Source: Bacteroidota bacterium (GTDB taxonomy: Bacteria > Bacteroidota > Bacteroidia > Chitinophagales > Saprospiraceae). From it: a stretch of 43,508 nt of DNA. Position 1 is the stretch's first letter; the number at the start of each line of letters is the position of its first letter. Of this stretch, positions 33,393 through 43,300 are shown piece by piece. The stretch covers positions 1 through 43,508 of the forward strand of contig CAUJDW010000051.1 in NCBI GenBank assembly GCA_963169455.1. Direction: 5' to 3'. The notes beneath the pieces were generated by a model, which saw nothing but the letters and a program-made list of their open reading frames with translations, was not told the DNA's origin and ran no database searches. The translations under genes and the position numbers were made by a program.

Positions 33393-34448
33393 TCAAATAT
33401 TATCATGCCCGGAAATAAAAGCCGGCGCCTGTTTCAGCACCTCCATCTCATCCTCAGGGAATCCCTTGAAATTGCCGATGAAACGCGCGTCGGAACCCTT
33501 CACAAAATGGTGCAGCAGGCCCAGTTGGTTCTGGGCAAGCAGTTTGGCCAGCAAGGGGTCCCGCTGGTCCAGCCAGAATATAGCGGAGCAACGTTTATAG
33601 CGGTGCAACAGGCTTTCCAGCAGGCCAGGCAGCCGGTGTTCGTGGCCGGGCGCGGCATACAAAGCTTCGAAAGTGAGGAAGCGGAAGTCCCGGGGGTTAA
33701 AAATGCGCCTGAACAGCGGCAGGTAAGGCAAAAGGGGAACCAAAACCTTGCCGGTGAAGCCGGGCAGCTTTTCAATTGCCCAGTGAGCGAGATGAACCTG
33801 TGCGCCGGCTATGATCCGGCCTTCTTCTTCAAGCACGAAATAATCGTTTTCGATGTTCAGATTGTCCGCCATCCAGAAGGCGTAATCGGAGTAAAAAGCT
33901 TCCAGCCTGGGCAGAAAGGCATCAAACTCCTCCCTCCCGAGCGCCCGCACCTGGCCGCGGCTGCGCGGAAAAAACCGGCTGAACCCTATGGTTTTCACAA
34001 TGCTGAGCGGCCGGAAACCGACGGATTCCACCACATTCCGAACCCGCTTGTTATGGCCTTCGATCAGGGCGTAAAAGACGGCCTGCTCCGCTTCGTTTTG
34101 TATGGCCCACTCCATGACCCATTTGCTGAACCGGCCAACGAGCCCCTTGCCTTTCATCTCCGGGCCGGCGGCGAAGTAACGGATATAAATGCCGCGGTTT
34201 TGCTGGCCGCGGCTGCGGAGGCGGCGGCGGCAGAACACCACCAGCGCCTTCAGCCGGCCCTCCCTGCGGGCGGTAAAGAAGTAGGGGTCCGGCACGTGCA
34301 GGAGGTGTTCGCGGTTGTAATAGTGGTGGTATAAGGTTTTATTGGTGCCCCAGACCGTATGCTCCAGCAACTCGATCATCTCCTCCGTCATCCTGTATTC
34401 CTTGCATATCTGGTAGCCTTCCGCTTCGAACAGCAGTTGTGGTTCCAT
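33393..34448 (-). CDS. GNAT-family N-acetyltransferase
   Basis: This 351-residue protein carries an acetyl-CoA-binding GNAT region around residues 85-140: 'IYIRYFAAGPEMKGKGLVGRFSKWVMEWAI' resembles motif A, followed by 'FYALIEGHNKRVRNVVESVGFRPL', a typical motif B. The C-terminal half ('EFDAFLPRLEAFYSDYAFW', 'GLLHHFVKGSDARFIGNFKG') may be a second degenerate GNAT-like domain, suggested by length. Substrate unknown. It converges on the exonuclease gene and lies 14 bp after the TonB receptor on the same strand. Confidence 0.78.
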   Translation of the reverse strand: MEPQLLFEAEGYQICKEYRMTEEMIELLEHTVWGTNKTLYHHYYNREHLLHVPDPYFFTARREGRLKALVVFCRRRLRSRGQQNRGIYIRYFAAGPEMKGKGLVGRFSKWVMEWAIQNEAEQAVFYALIEGHNKRVRNVVESVGFRPLSIVKTIGFSRFFPRSRGQVRALGREEFDAFLPRLEAFYSDYAFWMADNLNIENDYFVLEEEGRIIAGAQVHLAHWAIEKLPGFTGKVLVPLLPYLPLFRRIFNPRDFRFLTFEALYAAPGHEHRLPGLLESLLHRYKRCSAIFWLDQRDPLLAKLLAQNQLGLLHHFVKGSDARFIGNFKGFPEDEMEVLKQAPAFISGHDNI

Positions 34449-34462
34449 AAACTAGCCCCTGT

Positions 34463-36793
34463 TTAAAACTCGATTCGATATGTCAGAATGGGGATCAGCC
34501 CCAGCTGGTATTTCTCCACGACCTGGCCCTGCAGGGCGTCAAAATAGCTGAAGGCAAGGTTCCGGGTGTTGAGCAGGTTCTGAATGTCCAGCGCCAGGCT
34601 TGCATTGAAATTGCTGTGGTTCCATTTGCGGTAGGCCCGCAGGTCCATGCGGAAATAGCCTTTTTGTTTAATGGAAAAAGCCTCTTCGCTGCGAAAAACC
34701 GTCTGCCCGGAAGCGGCGGAGGCATCCAGGTCGATAGGGGTGTCGCGGAAGCCCCCGATAAAGGCCACGCGCCCGTTCAGCCCCCAGGCCGTCATACGCC
34801 CGCTCTGTTTCTCCCGCTCCCATTCTTTACCGGCAGTGATATTGGCGATGTAGTTTCCGTTGAAACGGGTATCCCGCTCTACGCCATCGCTCCCTTTGTA
34901 TTTGGATTCATAAAAAGAGCCGGTGAAGAGGAAGAAATAGCCACGGGTGAGGTACTGCTGCAGGCTCAGTTCGACGCCGTAATTTCTGCCCGTCCCTTTA
35001 TTGGCCAGTTGCCAGGGGGGCAGGCCCTCCAGCAGGTTGAGGGCGGAAAAGGAGTTGGCCGTATCAGCCGCCACCGGCACGTCAAAGAGGTGCTGGTAAA
35101 AGGCTTCTACTTCCATCAGGCCGGCAGCGTTGAGTTCATTCCGGTAGCCCATCACGATGTGGTGGGCGCGGGTGAAGCCGGGCCTTTGTTCCCGATCTGC
35201 CATATTGGTGGCAAAATAGAGCTGGGGGGCCTGAAGCTGGCTGTGCAGGCCATAAGCCAGGCTGAGCTGCTGGCCGCGGTTCAGTTGCCAGGCCAGGGAA
35301 AAGCGGGGCTCGGGCGAGCTGCTGCCGGAAAAACCGAAGTACATCCAGTGCAGGCCTGCATTCAACCGCAGGCGGCTCCCCAGTCCCATGCTCCAGTTGG
35401 CATAAGGCTGCCAGAGCAGGCCGCCGCCCTGGCCTTCGGCGAGCGTATCCACTTCATTATCGACAGAGCGCATGTCGTAGCTGTGGCGGGTGGCCAGCAG
35501 GCCCAGGCGGAGGGTGCTGCCCGGCCCAAGCTTGTACTGCAGCCAGCTGTGCAGCGAAGATTTTTCCTGCGCCTGTTCATCCAGTTCCCGGCGGACGGCC
35601 GTGAGGCTGTCGTCCAGCCGGTTGCCGGTTCTGCTGCTGTTTACAGCGGAAACGGCCAGCACGGTACGCCAGATGCCGAGCCTGCCCAGCGGCTGCGTGA
35701 AAGTAGCTCCCACAGCGCCCATCCTGGAGCGAAAGACGATGTCGTAGCGGTCTTTGGCGAACTCCCACTGGCTGCTGTCGCGTTCGGCGCGAAAGAGGTT
35801 CTCACTCAGGCCGCCAAGCCCGAAAAGGGTAAAGCCGGCGCCTTTTTTTCCCGGGAAGGACAAGTGGAAGGACAGGTCCTGGAAGTTGATCTCCTCATCG
35901 CCGAAATCCAGCCCCAACTGGCTGAGCAGCCCGACGGTGGAATAGCGGTAGTTGGCCAGATAGGAAGCGCCGCCGGGGCGGGAAAAGGGCCCTTCCGCCG
36001 CCAGGTCGATGCCGATGAGGCCAGCCTGAAGGGTCTGCTCATGGCGTTCATTGTTGCCGGGGCGCAGGCGCATATCCAGCACCCCGCTCAGCACATTGCC
36101 AAAAGGGGCGGGAAAGGCGCCGGTGTAAAGGTGGGAAGTGCCCAGCATCTGTGCGCTCAGGATGTTGACGCCGCCGCCATTTTGGGTGACGCGGTCGCTG
36201 AAGGTGCCCGCATTGGGGGTGTGGTTGGGGTTGACGATCTCCACCCCTTCCAGCCGCCAGGCCAGCCCGTTGGGCGAATTGCCGCGGATCACGAGCCCGT
36301 TGGCCTGGTCGTTGTCGTTCACTACGCCGGCGAAAGCCGTGGACAGGCGCGCCGGGTCGAAAAAGGTGGCGGGGAAACGACGGGTTTCTTCCACCGTCAG
36401 GGCTTTCACGCTGAGCGGATGCAGCGCCCGGATGTCGCTGCGGGAGGCCGACACCTCCACAGCAGCAAGCTGGGAAGGGCTTTCGCGCAGCTCCAGTTGC
36501 AAAACGGCCTCTTTACCCGCTTCCACCAGTATTTCCTGCAGCAGGAGGCTTTCGTACCCCACGTAGCGCAGCTCGGCCTGATAACGGCCAACTGCCACCT
36601 GTTCCAGCCGGAAGCGCCCCAGCGAATCGGAAACGGCGCCCAATTCCGTGTTGAGCAGGCGCACCGTCGCCCCCTGCAGCGGCTGCCCGCTGTCCGCATC
36701 GATCACCATCCCGCGAATGGTCTGCGTGGGCGCCTGGGAAAACAGGGGAAAGGAAGCCGCTGACAAAAGGCATAGCAGTACAAGGGATCTCAT
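34463..36793 (-). CDS. TonB-dependent outer-membrane receptor with carboxypeptidase-regulatory domain
   Basis: The start at 36793 (MRSLVLLCLLSAASFPLFSQ) gives a signal peptide; an in-frame ATG at 36847 is less likely. Residues about 22-105 are a CarboxypepD_reg-like beta domain ('IRGMVIDADSGQPLQGATVRL...GRFRLEQVAVG'). The plug follows ('GLVIRGNSPNGLAWRLEGVEI', 'GGGVNILSAQML'), then a 22-strand-type barrel ending in 'IPILTYRIEF' with a C-terminal Phe. It has 776 residues. It imports a large or scarce substrate with TonB energy. There is no SusD neighbour, so a glycan is not implied. An octamer array lies about 80 bp upstream of its start. Confidence 0.93.
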   Translation of the reverse strand: MRSLVLLCLLSAASFPLFSQAPTQTIRGMVIDADSGQPLQGATVRLLNTELGAVSDSLGRFRLEQVAVGRYQAELRYVGYESLLLQEILVEAGKEAVLQLELRESPSQLAAVEVSASRSDIRALHPLSVKALTVEETRRFPATFFDPARLSTAFAGVVNDNDQANGLVIRGNSPNGLAWRLEGVEIVNPNHTPNAGTFSDRVTQNGGGVNILSAQMLGTSHLYTGAFPAPFGNVLSGVLDMRLRPGNNERHEQTLQAGLIGIDLAAEGPFSRPGGASYLANYRYSTVGLLSQLGLDFGDEEINFQDLSFHLSFPGKKGAGFTLFGLGGLSENLFRAERDSSQWEFAKDRYDIVFRSRMGAVGATFTQPLGRLGIWRTVLAVSAVNSSRTGNRLDDSLTAVRRELDEQAQEKSSLHSWLQYKLGPGSTLRLGLLATRHSYDMRSVDNEVDTLAEGQGGGLLWQPYANWSMGLGSRLRLNAGLHWMYFGFSGSSSPEPRFSLAWQLNRGQQLSLAYGLHSQLQAPQLYFATNMADREQRPGFTRAHHIVMGYRNELNAAGLMEVEAFYQHLFDVPVAADTANSFSALNLLEGLPPWQLANKGTGRNYGVELSLQQYLTRGYFFLFTGSFYESKYKGSDGVERDTRFNGNYIANITAGKEWEREKQSGRMTAWGLNGRVAFIGGFRDTPIDLDASAASGQTVFRSEEAFSIKQKGYFRMDLRAYRKWNHSNFNASLALDIQNLLNTRNLAFSYFDALQGQVVEKYQLGLIPILTYRIEF

Positions 36794-36874
36794 GTGCTTA
36801 CTCTTTTCGAACTGGAAAAAGGGAAATAGGTGCGTCACTGCGCGCAAAGGTAAGGCAAGGCTGCTATTGTTGGG

Positions 36875-36938
36875 TTATATTGCTGTATTGCTGTATTGCT
36901 GTATTGTCATATTGTTATATTGCTATATTGCTATATTG
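36875..36938. repeat. Octamer tandem array (eight copies of NTRTATTG)
   Basis: Eight consecutive 8-bp units, TTATATTG, CTGTATTG x3, TCATATTG, TTATATTG, CTATATTG x2, lie 82 bp upstream of the TonB receptor start. Only positions 1-3 of the unit vary. Such arrays change copy number easily by replication slippage. Confidence 0.9.
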
Positions 36939-37175
36939 TTGGAAGGGTGAAGGCGTCATTGAAGCCCAAAGCAATATATCAATATGTCGTAAGTATTCAG
37001 GTGGCCGCCCGGCATGATATTTTCGCCCTTTGTTTGCCCCAGCCCTGAAGGGAACAAAAGCCAAAAATGCGGGGGCCCGCCCTATCTTCAGGCGGCAAGC
37101 TTTAGGGATTGGACAAAACCAGGCATTTTCGGAGCTCCAAAGAAAACACCTAAATAGCAAATTGTCATAACACAA

Positions 37176-37223
37176 CAATATAACAATACAACAATACAAC
37201 AATATAACAATATAACAATATAA
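37176..37223. repeat. Octamer tandem array, inverted relative to the one at 36.9 kb
   Basis: Six units, CAATATAA, CAATACAA x2 and CAATATAA x3, are the exact reverse complement of the unit at 36875-36938. The two arrays face each other across 237 bp in the 446-bp gap between the TonB receptor and the isomerase gene, 16 bp beyond the isomerase stop. Apart from the arrays I see no gene in the gap. Confidence 0.9.
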
Positions 37224-37239
37224 CACTAACCCCACCCCC

Positions 37240-38292
37240 TCAAAGCCCCAGCGCCCTGCGGTTGGCTGATTCATCCACTGCGCCACTGGCAAAATCATCA
37301 AAGGACTTCTGAGCGGCCTGAATGATGTGCTTTTCAATGAAAGGAGCGCCTTCTCTGGCGCCCTGTTCGGGGCTTTTTATGCAGCACTCCCACTCCAGCA
37401 CCGCCCAGCTGCTGTAATCGTATTCGGTTAGTTTGCTGAAAATGGCGCCGAAATCCACCTGCCCGTCTCCCAGGGAGCGGAAGCGGCCGGCCCGTTTGAG
37501 CCAGGGGCGGAAAGCGCCGTACACGCCTTGTTTCCCGTTGGAGTTGAACTCGGCATCCTTCACGTGGAAGGCCTTGATGCGCTCGTGGTAGAAGTCGATG
37601 AACTGCACATAATCCAGGCATTGCAGGACAAAGTGGCTGGGGTCGTAGTTGATGCAGGCGCGGGGATGCCCGCCCACAGCTTCCAGGAATTGTTCGAAGG
37701 AGTCGCCATCGTGGAGGTCCTCTCCTGGGTGCAATTCATAACAGACGTCCACGCCGTTCTCCTCAAACACGTCCAGGATAGGGCGCCAGCGCCGGGCCAG
37801 CTCTTCGAATCCCATTTCCACCAGGCCCGCAGGGCGCTGCGGCCAGGGATACAGGAAAGGCCACAGCAGGGCGCCGGAAAAGGTGATGTGGGCCTTCAGG
37901 CCCAGGTTGCGGCTGGCCTGGGCAGACCACTCCATTTGCTGTACGGCCCAGGCCGTACGGGCGCTGGGGTTGCCGCGGTATTTTTCGGGCGCGAAACCAT
38001 CGAACAAGGCATCATAAGCCGGGTGCACCGCCACGAGCTGCCCCTGCAGGTGGGTGGCCAATTCCGTGATCTCCAGGCCATAATCCGCGGCCTTGCCTTT
38101 GAGGCCATCGCAGTAAGTTTTACTCTCCGCCGCCTTTTGCAGGTCGATCAGGCGGCTCTCCCATGCCGGGATCTGTATGCCTTTATATCCCAGGCCGGCC
38201 ATATACCGGAAGATGGCGTCCAGAGAATTAAAAGGTGGCTTGTCGCCCATAAACTGAGCCAGGTAAATAGCAGGGCCTTTGATGGTTTCCAT
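37240..38292 (-). CDS. Sugar phosphate isomerase/epimerase (TIM barrel)
   Basis: The start METIKGPAIYLAQFMG at 38292 is chosen because the open frame upstream to 38526 has no protein-like content. Family metal ligands appear in 'VCYELHPGEDLHDG' (Glu), 'INYDPSHFVLQ' (Asp/His), 'IKAFHVKDAEF' (His) and 'WAVLEWECC' (Glu). It has 350 residues, the size of the Bacteroidota IolE/YcjR-like sugar isomerases. No signal peptide is present, unlike the Tat-exported relative at 29.5 kb. The substrate is probably a sugar or inositol derivative, which is inferred. Confidence 0.88.
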   Translation of the reverse strand: METIKGPAIYLAQFMGDKPPFNSLDAIFRYMAGLGYKGIQIPAWESRLIDLQKAAESKTYCDGLKGKAADYGLEITELATHLQGQLVAVHPAYDALFDGFAPEKYRGNPSARTAWAVQQMEWSAQASRNLGLKAHITFSGALLWPFLYPWPQRPAGLVEMGFEELARRWRPILDVFEENGVDVCYELHPGEDLHDGDSFEQFLEAVGGHPRACINYDPSHFVLQCLDYVQFIDFYHERIKAFHVKDAEFNSNGKQGVYGAFRPWLKRAGRFRSLGDGQVDFGAIFSKLTEYDYSSWAVLEWECCIKSPEQGAREGAPFIEKHIIQAAQKSFDDFASGAVDESANRRALGL

Positions 38293-38557
38293 AGAACTGG
38301 TTTTTCTGATTCGAAGCGTGGATAAATTAGAAAATTCCCGGCAGAACCCTGCTCTTTTGGGAGAAAATAATACGGGGAAATGGAATGGCTGTATGGCTGA
38401 TTTGTTGAATGGTTTATACTTATACTCAACGGCAATAGGCTTTGTGCATACCGGGGGCTGAGGGATACTGTAGATACTGTGGATGCCGCCAAACCTATGA
38501 GACAAACAAGACAACACCAGGCCCATGAGGCGCCTTTGCAGAAAAAAACGGCATTAT
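38293..38557. other. Gap between the isomerase and PA-domain genes
   Basis: 265 bp with no supported gene. It contains short imperfect direct repeats such as ATGGCTGTATGGCTG near 38.385 kb and GATACTGTAGATACTGTG near 38.465 kb. It presumably holds the isomerase promoter and the end of the upstream PA-domain transcript. I could not place boxes. Confidence 0.4.
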
Positions 38558-40078
38558 TTAATCCTTCTGAACCACAACCCCCTGTGTGAACATCGCTCTG
38601 CCATCCACCAACTGCAGAAAATAAATACCATCCGGCATTCCACTGACATCAATCGCAACATTTCCCTGCCGTATGCTGCCAAGGTAGCGTTCGTAAACGA
38701 ACTGGCCCAGGGAATTGGCCAAACGAATGCCAAGTTTTTCGCTTGCAGCCGGAAGTTCGATATCTACATGCAAAAGGCTGCCTGCAGGGTTGGGAAATAT
38801 CTTCACGTCCATCACGGGGCTATTTCCTCCGGCAGCCACCAGGGTACAGCCTGTACACAGGCCGAAACAAACCGTATCGAGCACCACGTCTTCGATCTCA
38901 AAAACAACCAGAGGCCGGATGCTGAAGCCGAAACCGGAAGGCAGCCCGCACCCATCGGGCACTATTTCCAGGTTGGCAGGATCTGCAGGGCCGTTGACGA
39001 AAGCGTAACCAATGGTGTCCAGGCTTGTCAGGCTGAGGGTTGCCGACCAGACACCCTCGCCATCCGCATCGGCCATCGGAACCACCGATACTTCATCGAT
39101 ACCGGAGGTTCCGGGGGCGGCGTACACCATATTCACTCCTGTGGGGTGGACATTCTCCATCCGCATGTTGACATTAAAAGTGACGCCAATCTGGGGCAGA
39201 GCGCTGAGGGTAAGCGTAAAATCAAAGCCCTCGCCGCCCTCGGCATTGTCCCAGATGAGGTAATAGGTCAGCCCGGCCAAAACGAGGGCGTCGAGATCGG
39301 CGCCCAGGCCGGCGCCGGGGCCGTCAGTGCAGCTGTTGTCGCCGCTCAGTGCAAAATCAACAATCTGAAGGGCTCCGGTGCATGCGCCAGGTGAAACTGC
39401 CAGGATCAACCGGTTGTCGGCAGCACTGCTGCAGGAACTGATGTTCAGCAGGCCATCTTCCTGGGGGGTATAAACGTACCAGAGTTCGCCGGTAGCGCCT
39501 GAAAAAGTAGCTCCGTTGGTGAAAGGGATCGCGTCCACGTTATGCACCCCCTCGCTGATGGGGATGGCCGTGTCAATACTGTACCCGGGCAGCGGAAGCG
39601 CCGGCGGGGTGTACGACACCATCAGCCCGCTTTCCAGGCGCAGGTACTGGCAATTGTTATAACTCAGCATGAGCACCGGAATGGCGAGCTGGCAACCATC
39701 GCTGCCGTTCATCTGAACCACCTCATCCGGGTTTGTGGCGTCGTTGTTGCAGATTACCACTCCAACCGCTCCGGCAGCCTGTGCAGCCAATGCCTTTTCC
39801 ACAAACGCACACGCTCCCCTGTCGATCAGCGCCACCGCCCCTGTAACATCGCTGAAGATGGGCCCGCAGGCCGTCGTCGAACCATCCGCGCCTACTGCCT
39901 GCACAAGCGGGCCGGAAAAACCGGTATAACGCGGCCCAAAAGCAGCAGTAGCCACGTCATAAATACCCGACACACTTGCCGGGGCCGTCACTTCGAGAGT
40001 TTGGGCAAGGGCGGGGGCAATGGTGATGGCCAGGGCGAGGGCCAGGGTGTAAGGGCGAAGCGCAGGGAATATTTTCAT
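38558..40078 (-). CDS. Secreted PA-domain protein with T9SS type A sorting domain
   Basis: The start at 40078 (MKIFPALRPYTLALALAI) gives a signal peptide cleaved near 'ALAQ'. A protease-associated (PA) domain occupies about residues 50-165 ('VALIDRGACAFVEKALAAQAAGAVGVVICNN'). A pre-peptidase-like beta domain follows ('WYVYTPQEDGLLNISSCSSAADNRL', 'LAGLTYYLIWDNAEG'), then a module 'VTFNVNMRMENV...ADADGEGVWSATLSL' with a Cys cluster near the end. The C-terminus 'VKIFPNPAGSLLHVDIELP...GVVVQKD' is a T9SS type A domain. No catalytic protease domain is visible. It is a shorter paralogue of the gene immediately upstream. Confidence 0.87.
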   Translation of the reverse strand: MKIFPALRPYTLALALAITIAPALAQTLEVTAPASVSGIYDVATAAFGPRYTGFSGPLVQAVGADGSTTACGPIFSDVTGAVALIDRGACAFVEKALAAQAAGAVGVVICNNDATNPDEVVQMNGSDGCQLAIPVLMLSYNNCQYLRLESGLMVSYTPPALPLPGYSIDTAIPISEGVHNVDAIPFTNGATFSGATGELWYVYTPQEDGLLNISSCSSAADNRLILAVSPGACTGALQIVDFALSGDNSCTDGPGAGLGADLDALVLAGLTYYLIWDNAEGGEGFDFTLTLSALPQIGVTFNVNMRMENVHPTGVNMVYAAPGTSGIDEVSVVPMADADGEGVWSATLSLTSLDTIGYAFVNGPADPANLEIVPDGCGLPSGFGFSIRPLVVFEIEDVVLDTVCFGLCTGCTLVAAGGNSPVMDVKIFPNPAGSLLHVDIELPAASEKLGIRLANSLGQFVYERYLGSIRQGNVAIDVSGMPDGIYFLQLVDGRAMFTQGVVVQKD

Positions 40079-40276
40079 ACGGAGCAATTGCGGAGGGCAG
40101 TCCGAAAGCCTCCTTTTGTTACACAGGGTTGGGCAAAGGATTGGGATGCAATGCATGGACAACATAAAGATCGCAAAGTTTTCCCAGCCTGGAAAGACGG
40201 GAAAGCACAGGGAGGGCTATTCTTTGTGCACTTCGTGGCTTCTTTACGTGCTTTGTGTAAAAAAACTCCAGGCCCC

Positions 40277-40315
40277 AAAAAACCAGAGCGCCTTCCCCCC
40301 GAAGGAGAAAGGCGC
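40277..40315 (-). terminator. Terminator downstream of the large PA-domain gene
   Basis: GCGCCTT at 40288-40294 and AAGGCGC at 40309-40315 form a 7-bp stem. On the minus strand a run of six T (40277-40282) follows at a short distance. It lies about 60 bp beyond the stop of the 40376 gene. The rest of this 297-bp gap holds a repetitive CTTTGTG...CACTTCGTGGC...CTTTGTG stretch near 40225-40257. Confidence 0.55.
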
Positions 40316-40375
40316 CCGGCTGATGGTTAAACTATAGCTTCCACAGGCGATAGGCCCGTGCAGCTATCCGTTGAA

Positions 40376-43300
40376 TTATTTCTGAACAACCACCGACTGC
40401 GTGAACTGAGCCTTGCCGTCCACTACCTGGAGCATGTATGCGCCGGCGGGCATGCTTGCCAGGCCGATTTCGATGTTATCGCTCTGCAGGCTGCCCAGGT
40501 AGCGCTGGTAAACCACCTGGCCAAGGGCGTTGACCATCCGGATGCTGAGGTTTTCAGCCGCTTCCGGCAGTTCGATGCTGACGTTCAGCAGTTCCCTGGC
40601 GGGGTTCGGGAACACCTTGACGCCCGTCTTCAGCGCTTCTTCGCTGGTGGAAACCAGGTCGCAGGTCACGCAGAAGTCGAAGCAGTAGAAAGGCGTAGCC
40701 ACATCGTCCTCACCCACTACGAGCAGGCGGTTGAAGCTGCCGGAGCCGCCGTCGATACCGCAGTCGGCCGTGATGTTGACTTCGTCCGTGCCCCAGGCGT
40801 TGCCGTTGAGGAACTTGTACTGCACCTCCGTGTTCGGGGGCAGGGTGGTGGTGTACGACCAGGTGCCGTCGCCGTTGTCGGTCATCAGCGTGGCGGCCGG
40901 GTCCCAGCCCTGGAAGCTGCCGGCGATGTGTACGCCTTCGGGGCTGACGGAGCCCCACTCTTCCACCTTCGACATATCGACGTTGAAGGTAACGGTTACG
41001 GCAGGCTCCATGTAGCTGAGCTCCCAATCGAAGGGATCTGCGCTTTCTTCGTCGTCCCACTCGATGTAGTAAGTGGTTCCGGCAGTTACTTCCAGCCCTT
41101 CGATGATGGAAGACAGGCCGCAACCGTCGTCGTCAGAAGCAACCAGCGTCAGGGTGCTGAAGTTGTCGCAGGTTCCTGTATAAACCCAAACACGGGTATC
41201 CGTACCGGCCGTACAAGAACTGATGGAAACGGTTCCATCGGCTTCCGGCGTATAGGAATACCAGGCCGAACCGGCATAGGGCGTCGTCGAAGCAACGAAG
41301 GTATTGACGTTCGGGCCGGCAACGGCGGCGTCGCCAAATTCGGTCACGGTGTAAATACCCGGATCGATAACCGTGGCGGACTGGCAGAAGAGGCCTTCGG
41401 CAGGTTCGACGGCTTCGAATGCCAGTTCCCAGTCTGTGCCGGTGGGATCCCAAACGTTATCCCACATGATGTAGTAGGTGGAGCCAGCTGTCACGACCAC
41501 TTCGCGGTAGGAAGCATAGGGGTCGGCATTGGCCTGCTCGCAGCGGTCATCGTTGATGCCCACCAGTTTGAGGTCGTGGCATTCGCCTTCGAACACCCAC
41601 ACGCGGGAGTCAGCGGCGCCGCCGCAGGAGGCGACGCTGATGATGCCATCTTCCGTGGCTGTGTACTGGTACCAGGCAGCCCTCAGGCCTAATGCCGTAG
41701 TGAGCGGGTTGCGCAGGTCGTGGCCGCCGCCGAAGCACTCGAGGTCACTGAAGTTCTGCGGGCCCGGAGTGATTTCCGTGGCGGTGTAGCAGTACAGGCC
41801 GTCCCCTGCTGCCGGGATTTCCCAGAAGTCCACATCGTCGATATAGTACAGGTGCGTGGCGTTTGCCGGATAGAAGTTGATGCTGTTCAGTTGGTTCACG
41901 GCTGCAGCTGCGGAAGCGCCGGTGCTGAACTGCCATGCATCCACGAAGAATTCATTGACGATCATCCGGGCCTCGTCGTTGTCGAGGTCAACGAAAATGT
42001 AAACCGGGAACCAGGCGCCGGAGGGGAAGCTGAAGGCTACGGGGTCGCTGCCATCATAGAGCTCCAGGCGGCCTACGCCATTCTCGAAGTAACATTCGAA
42101 GCCCCAGAAGCCGGCGGAAGCGGTCGGCGCCAGGTGCTGCAGGTTGAAGTAGGCGTTATTGCCTGCCGGAACGTACATGTCCCAGCGGATGAGATAGTGG
42201 CCTTCCGTGCGGTCGCCGAAGTTGAGCAGGGCGTCCTGGTTGGCAATGGTGCCGGCGATCTTGATAGACTGCGTACCGCTCTGGAACTGCTCCGCCGACA
42301 CCTCGCCGCTGACCGTGGTGCCCGGCCAGGCGCCCCACCAGGGCGTTTGCCCAAAGGCGTTGCCGGCCGTCAGGCCGTCGATATTATCTGCGATCAGTAT
42401 GGCGGGTTCGTCGCAGTCGGTCACTTCGCAGCTCGTGCAACTGCTGAAGCAAACGACCTGCAGGGTGGCGTCGGCGGCGCCCACGATATAGGGGCGGACG
42501 TTAAAGCCGAAGCCGCCGTCCAGGCCGCAGTCGCCGGGTACGCTTTCCACTACACCGTTCATGAGTACGTCGCCATTCACGAAGGCGTAGCCGATGGTGT
42601 CCAGAGCCGTGATGGCGGCCGTTCCAACCCACACGCCGTCGCCGTCGCTGTCGTCCAGGGCCAGGATGGATACGTCACCCAGGCCGGTTGCGCCAGGGCC
42701 GGCGTAAACCATGCTCACACCATCCGGGGAAGTCGTTTCGTACTTCATGTCAACACTGAAGGTGACGTTGATGTCGGGCAGGGCGCTGGCGTCTTCCGAC
42801 AGCTCGAAGTCGAAGCCGGAGTAATCCCAGCGGTCGTCCCAGTAAATCCAGTAACGGACGCCCTTGGCGGCGATGAAGCTCACCTCGGAAGCGAAGTTGC
42901 CGTTGTCCGGGTCGCAGTCGTCATTCGTAGCCACGATGGCCAGGTCGGCGAAGCTGCAATCCGTGCCGGCGAGGATATACAGGCGGGTGTCAGCCGTTGC
43001 CAGGTTACAGGAGCTAACGGTGGCTACCGTGTTTTCCGCCGGCGTATAGGAATACCAGGCGGCATTGGACACGTTGGCGAACAGCAGCCGGCCGCCATAG
43101 CCATTGATCAGCGGGGCAACCGAGTGCGTGCCCGGGCCGATCTCGATGGCTGCATCGCAGGTCTCGCCGGCAGCTACCGGAAGGACGCCGGAGGAGAGGG
43201 TCACTTCCAGGCCGTTACCTACGTTGACGCGCATAGCTGCACACTGTTCGTAGGGGATCATCACGGCAGGGATAGTCAGAGCGCCCATGTCGTCACCGCC

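Noticed and set aside
34616-36763. 715-codon plus-strand ORF opposite the TonB receptor
   Set aside because: Its composition is Gly/Ala/Gln/His-rich without domains, while the minus strand encodes a complete receptor with signal peptide and C-terminal Phe.
36875-37223. Possible CRISPR array
   Set aside because: The units are contiguous octamers without unique spacers, and there are no cas genes.
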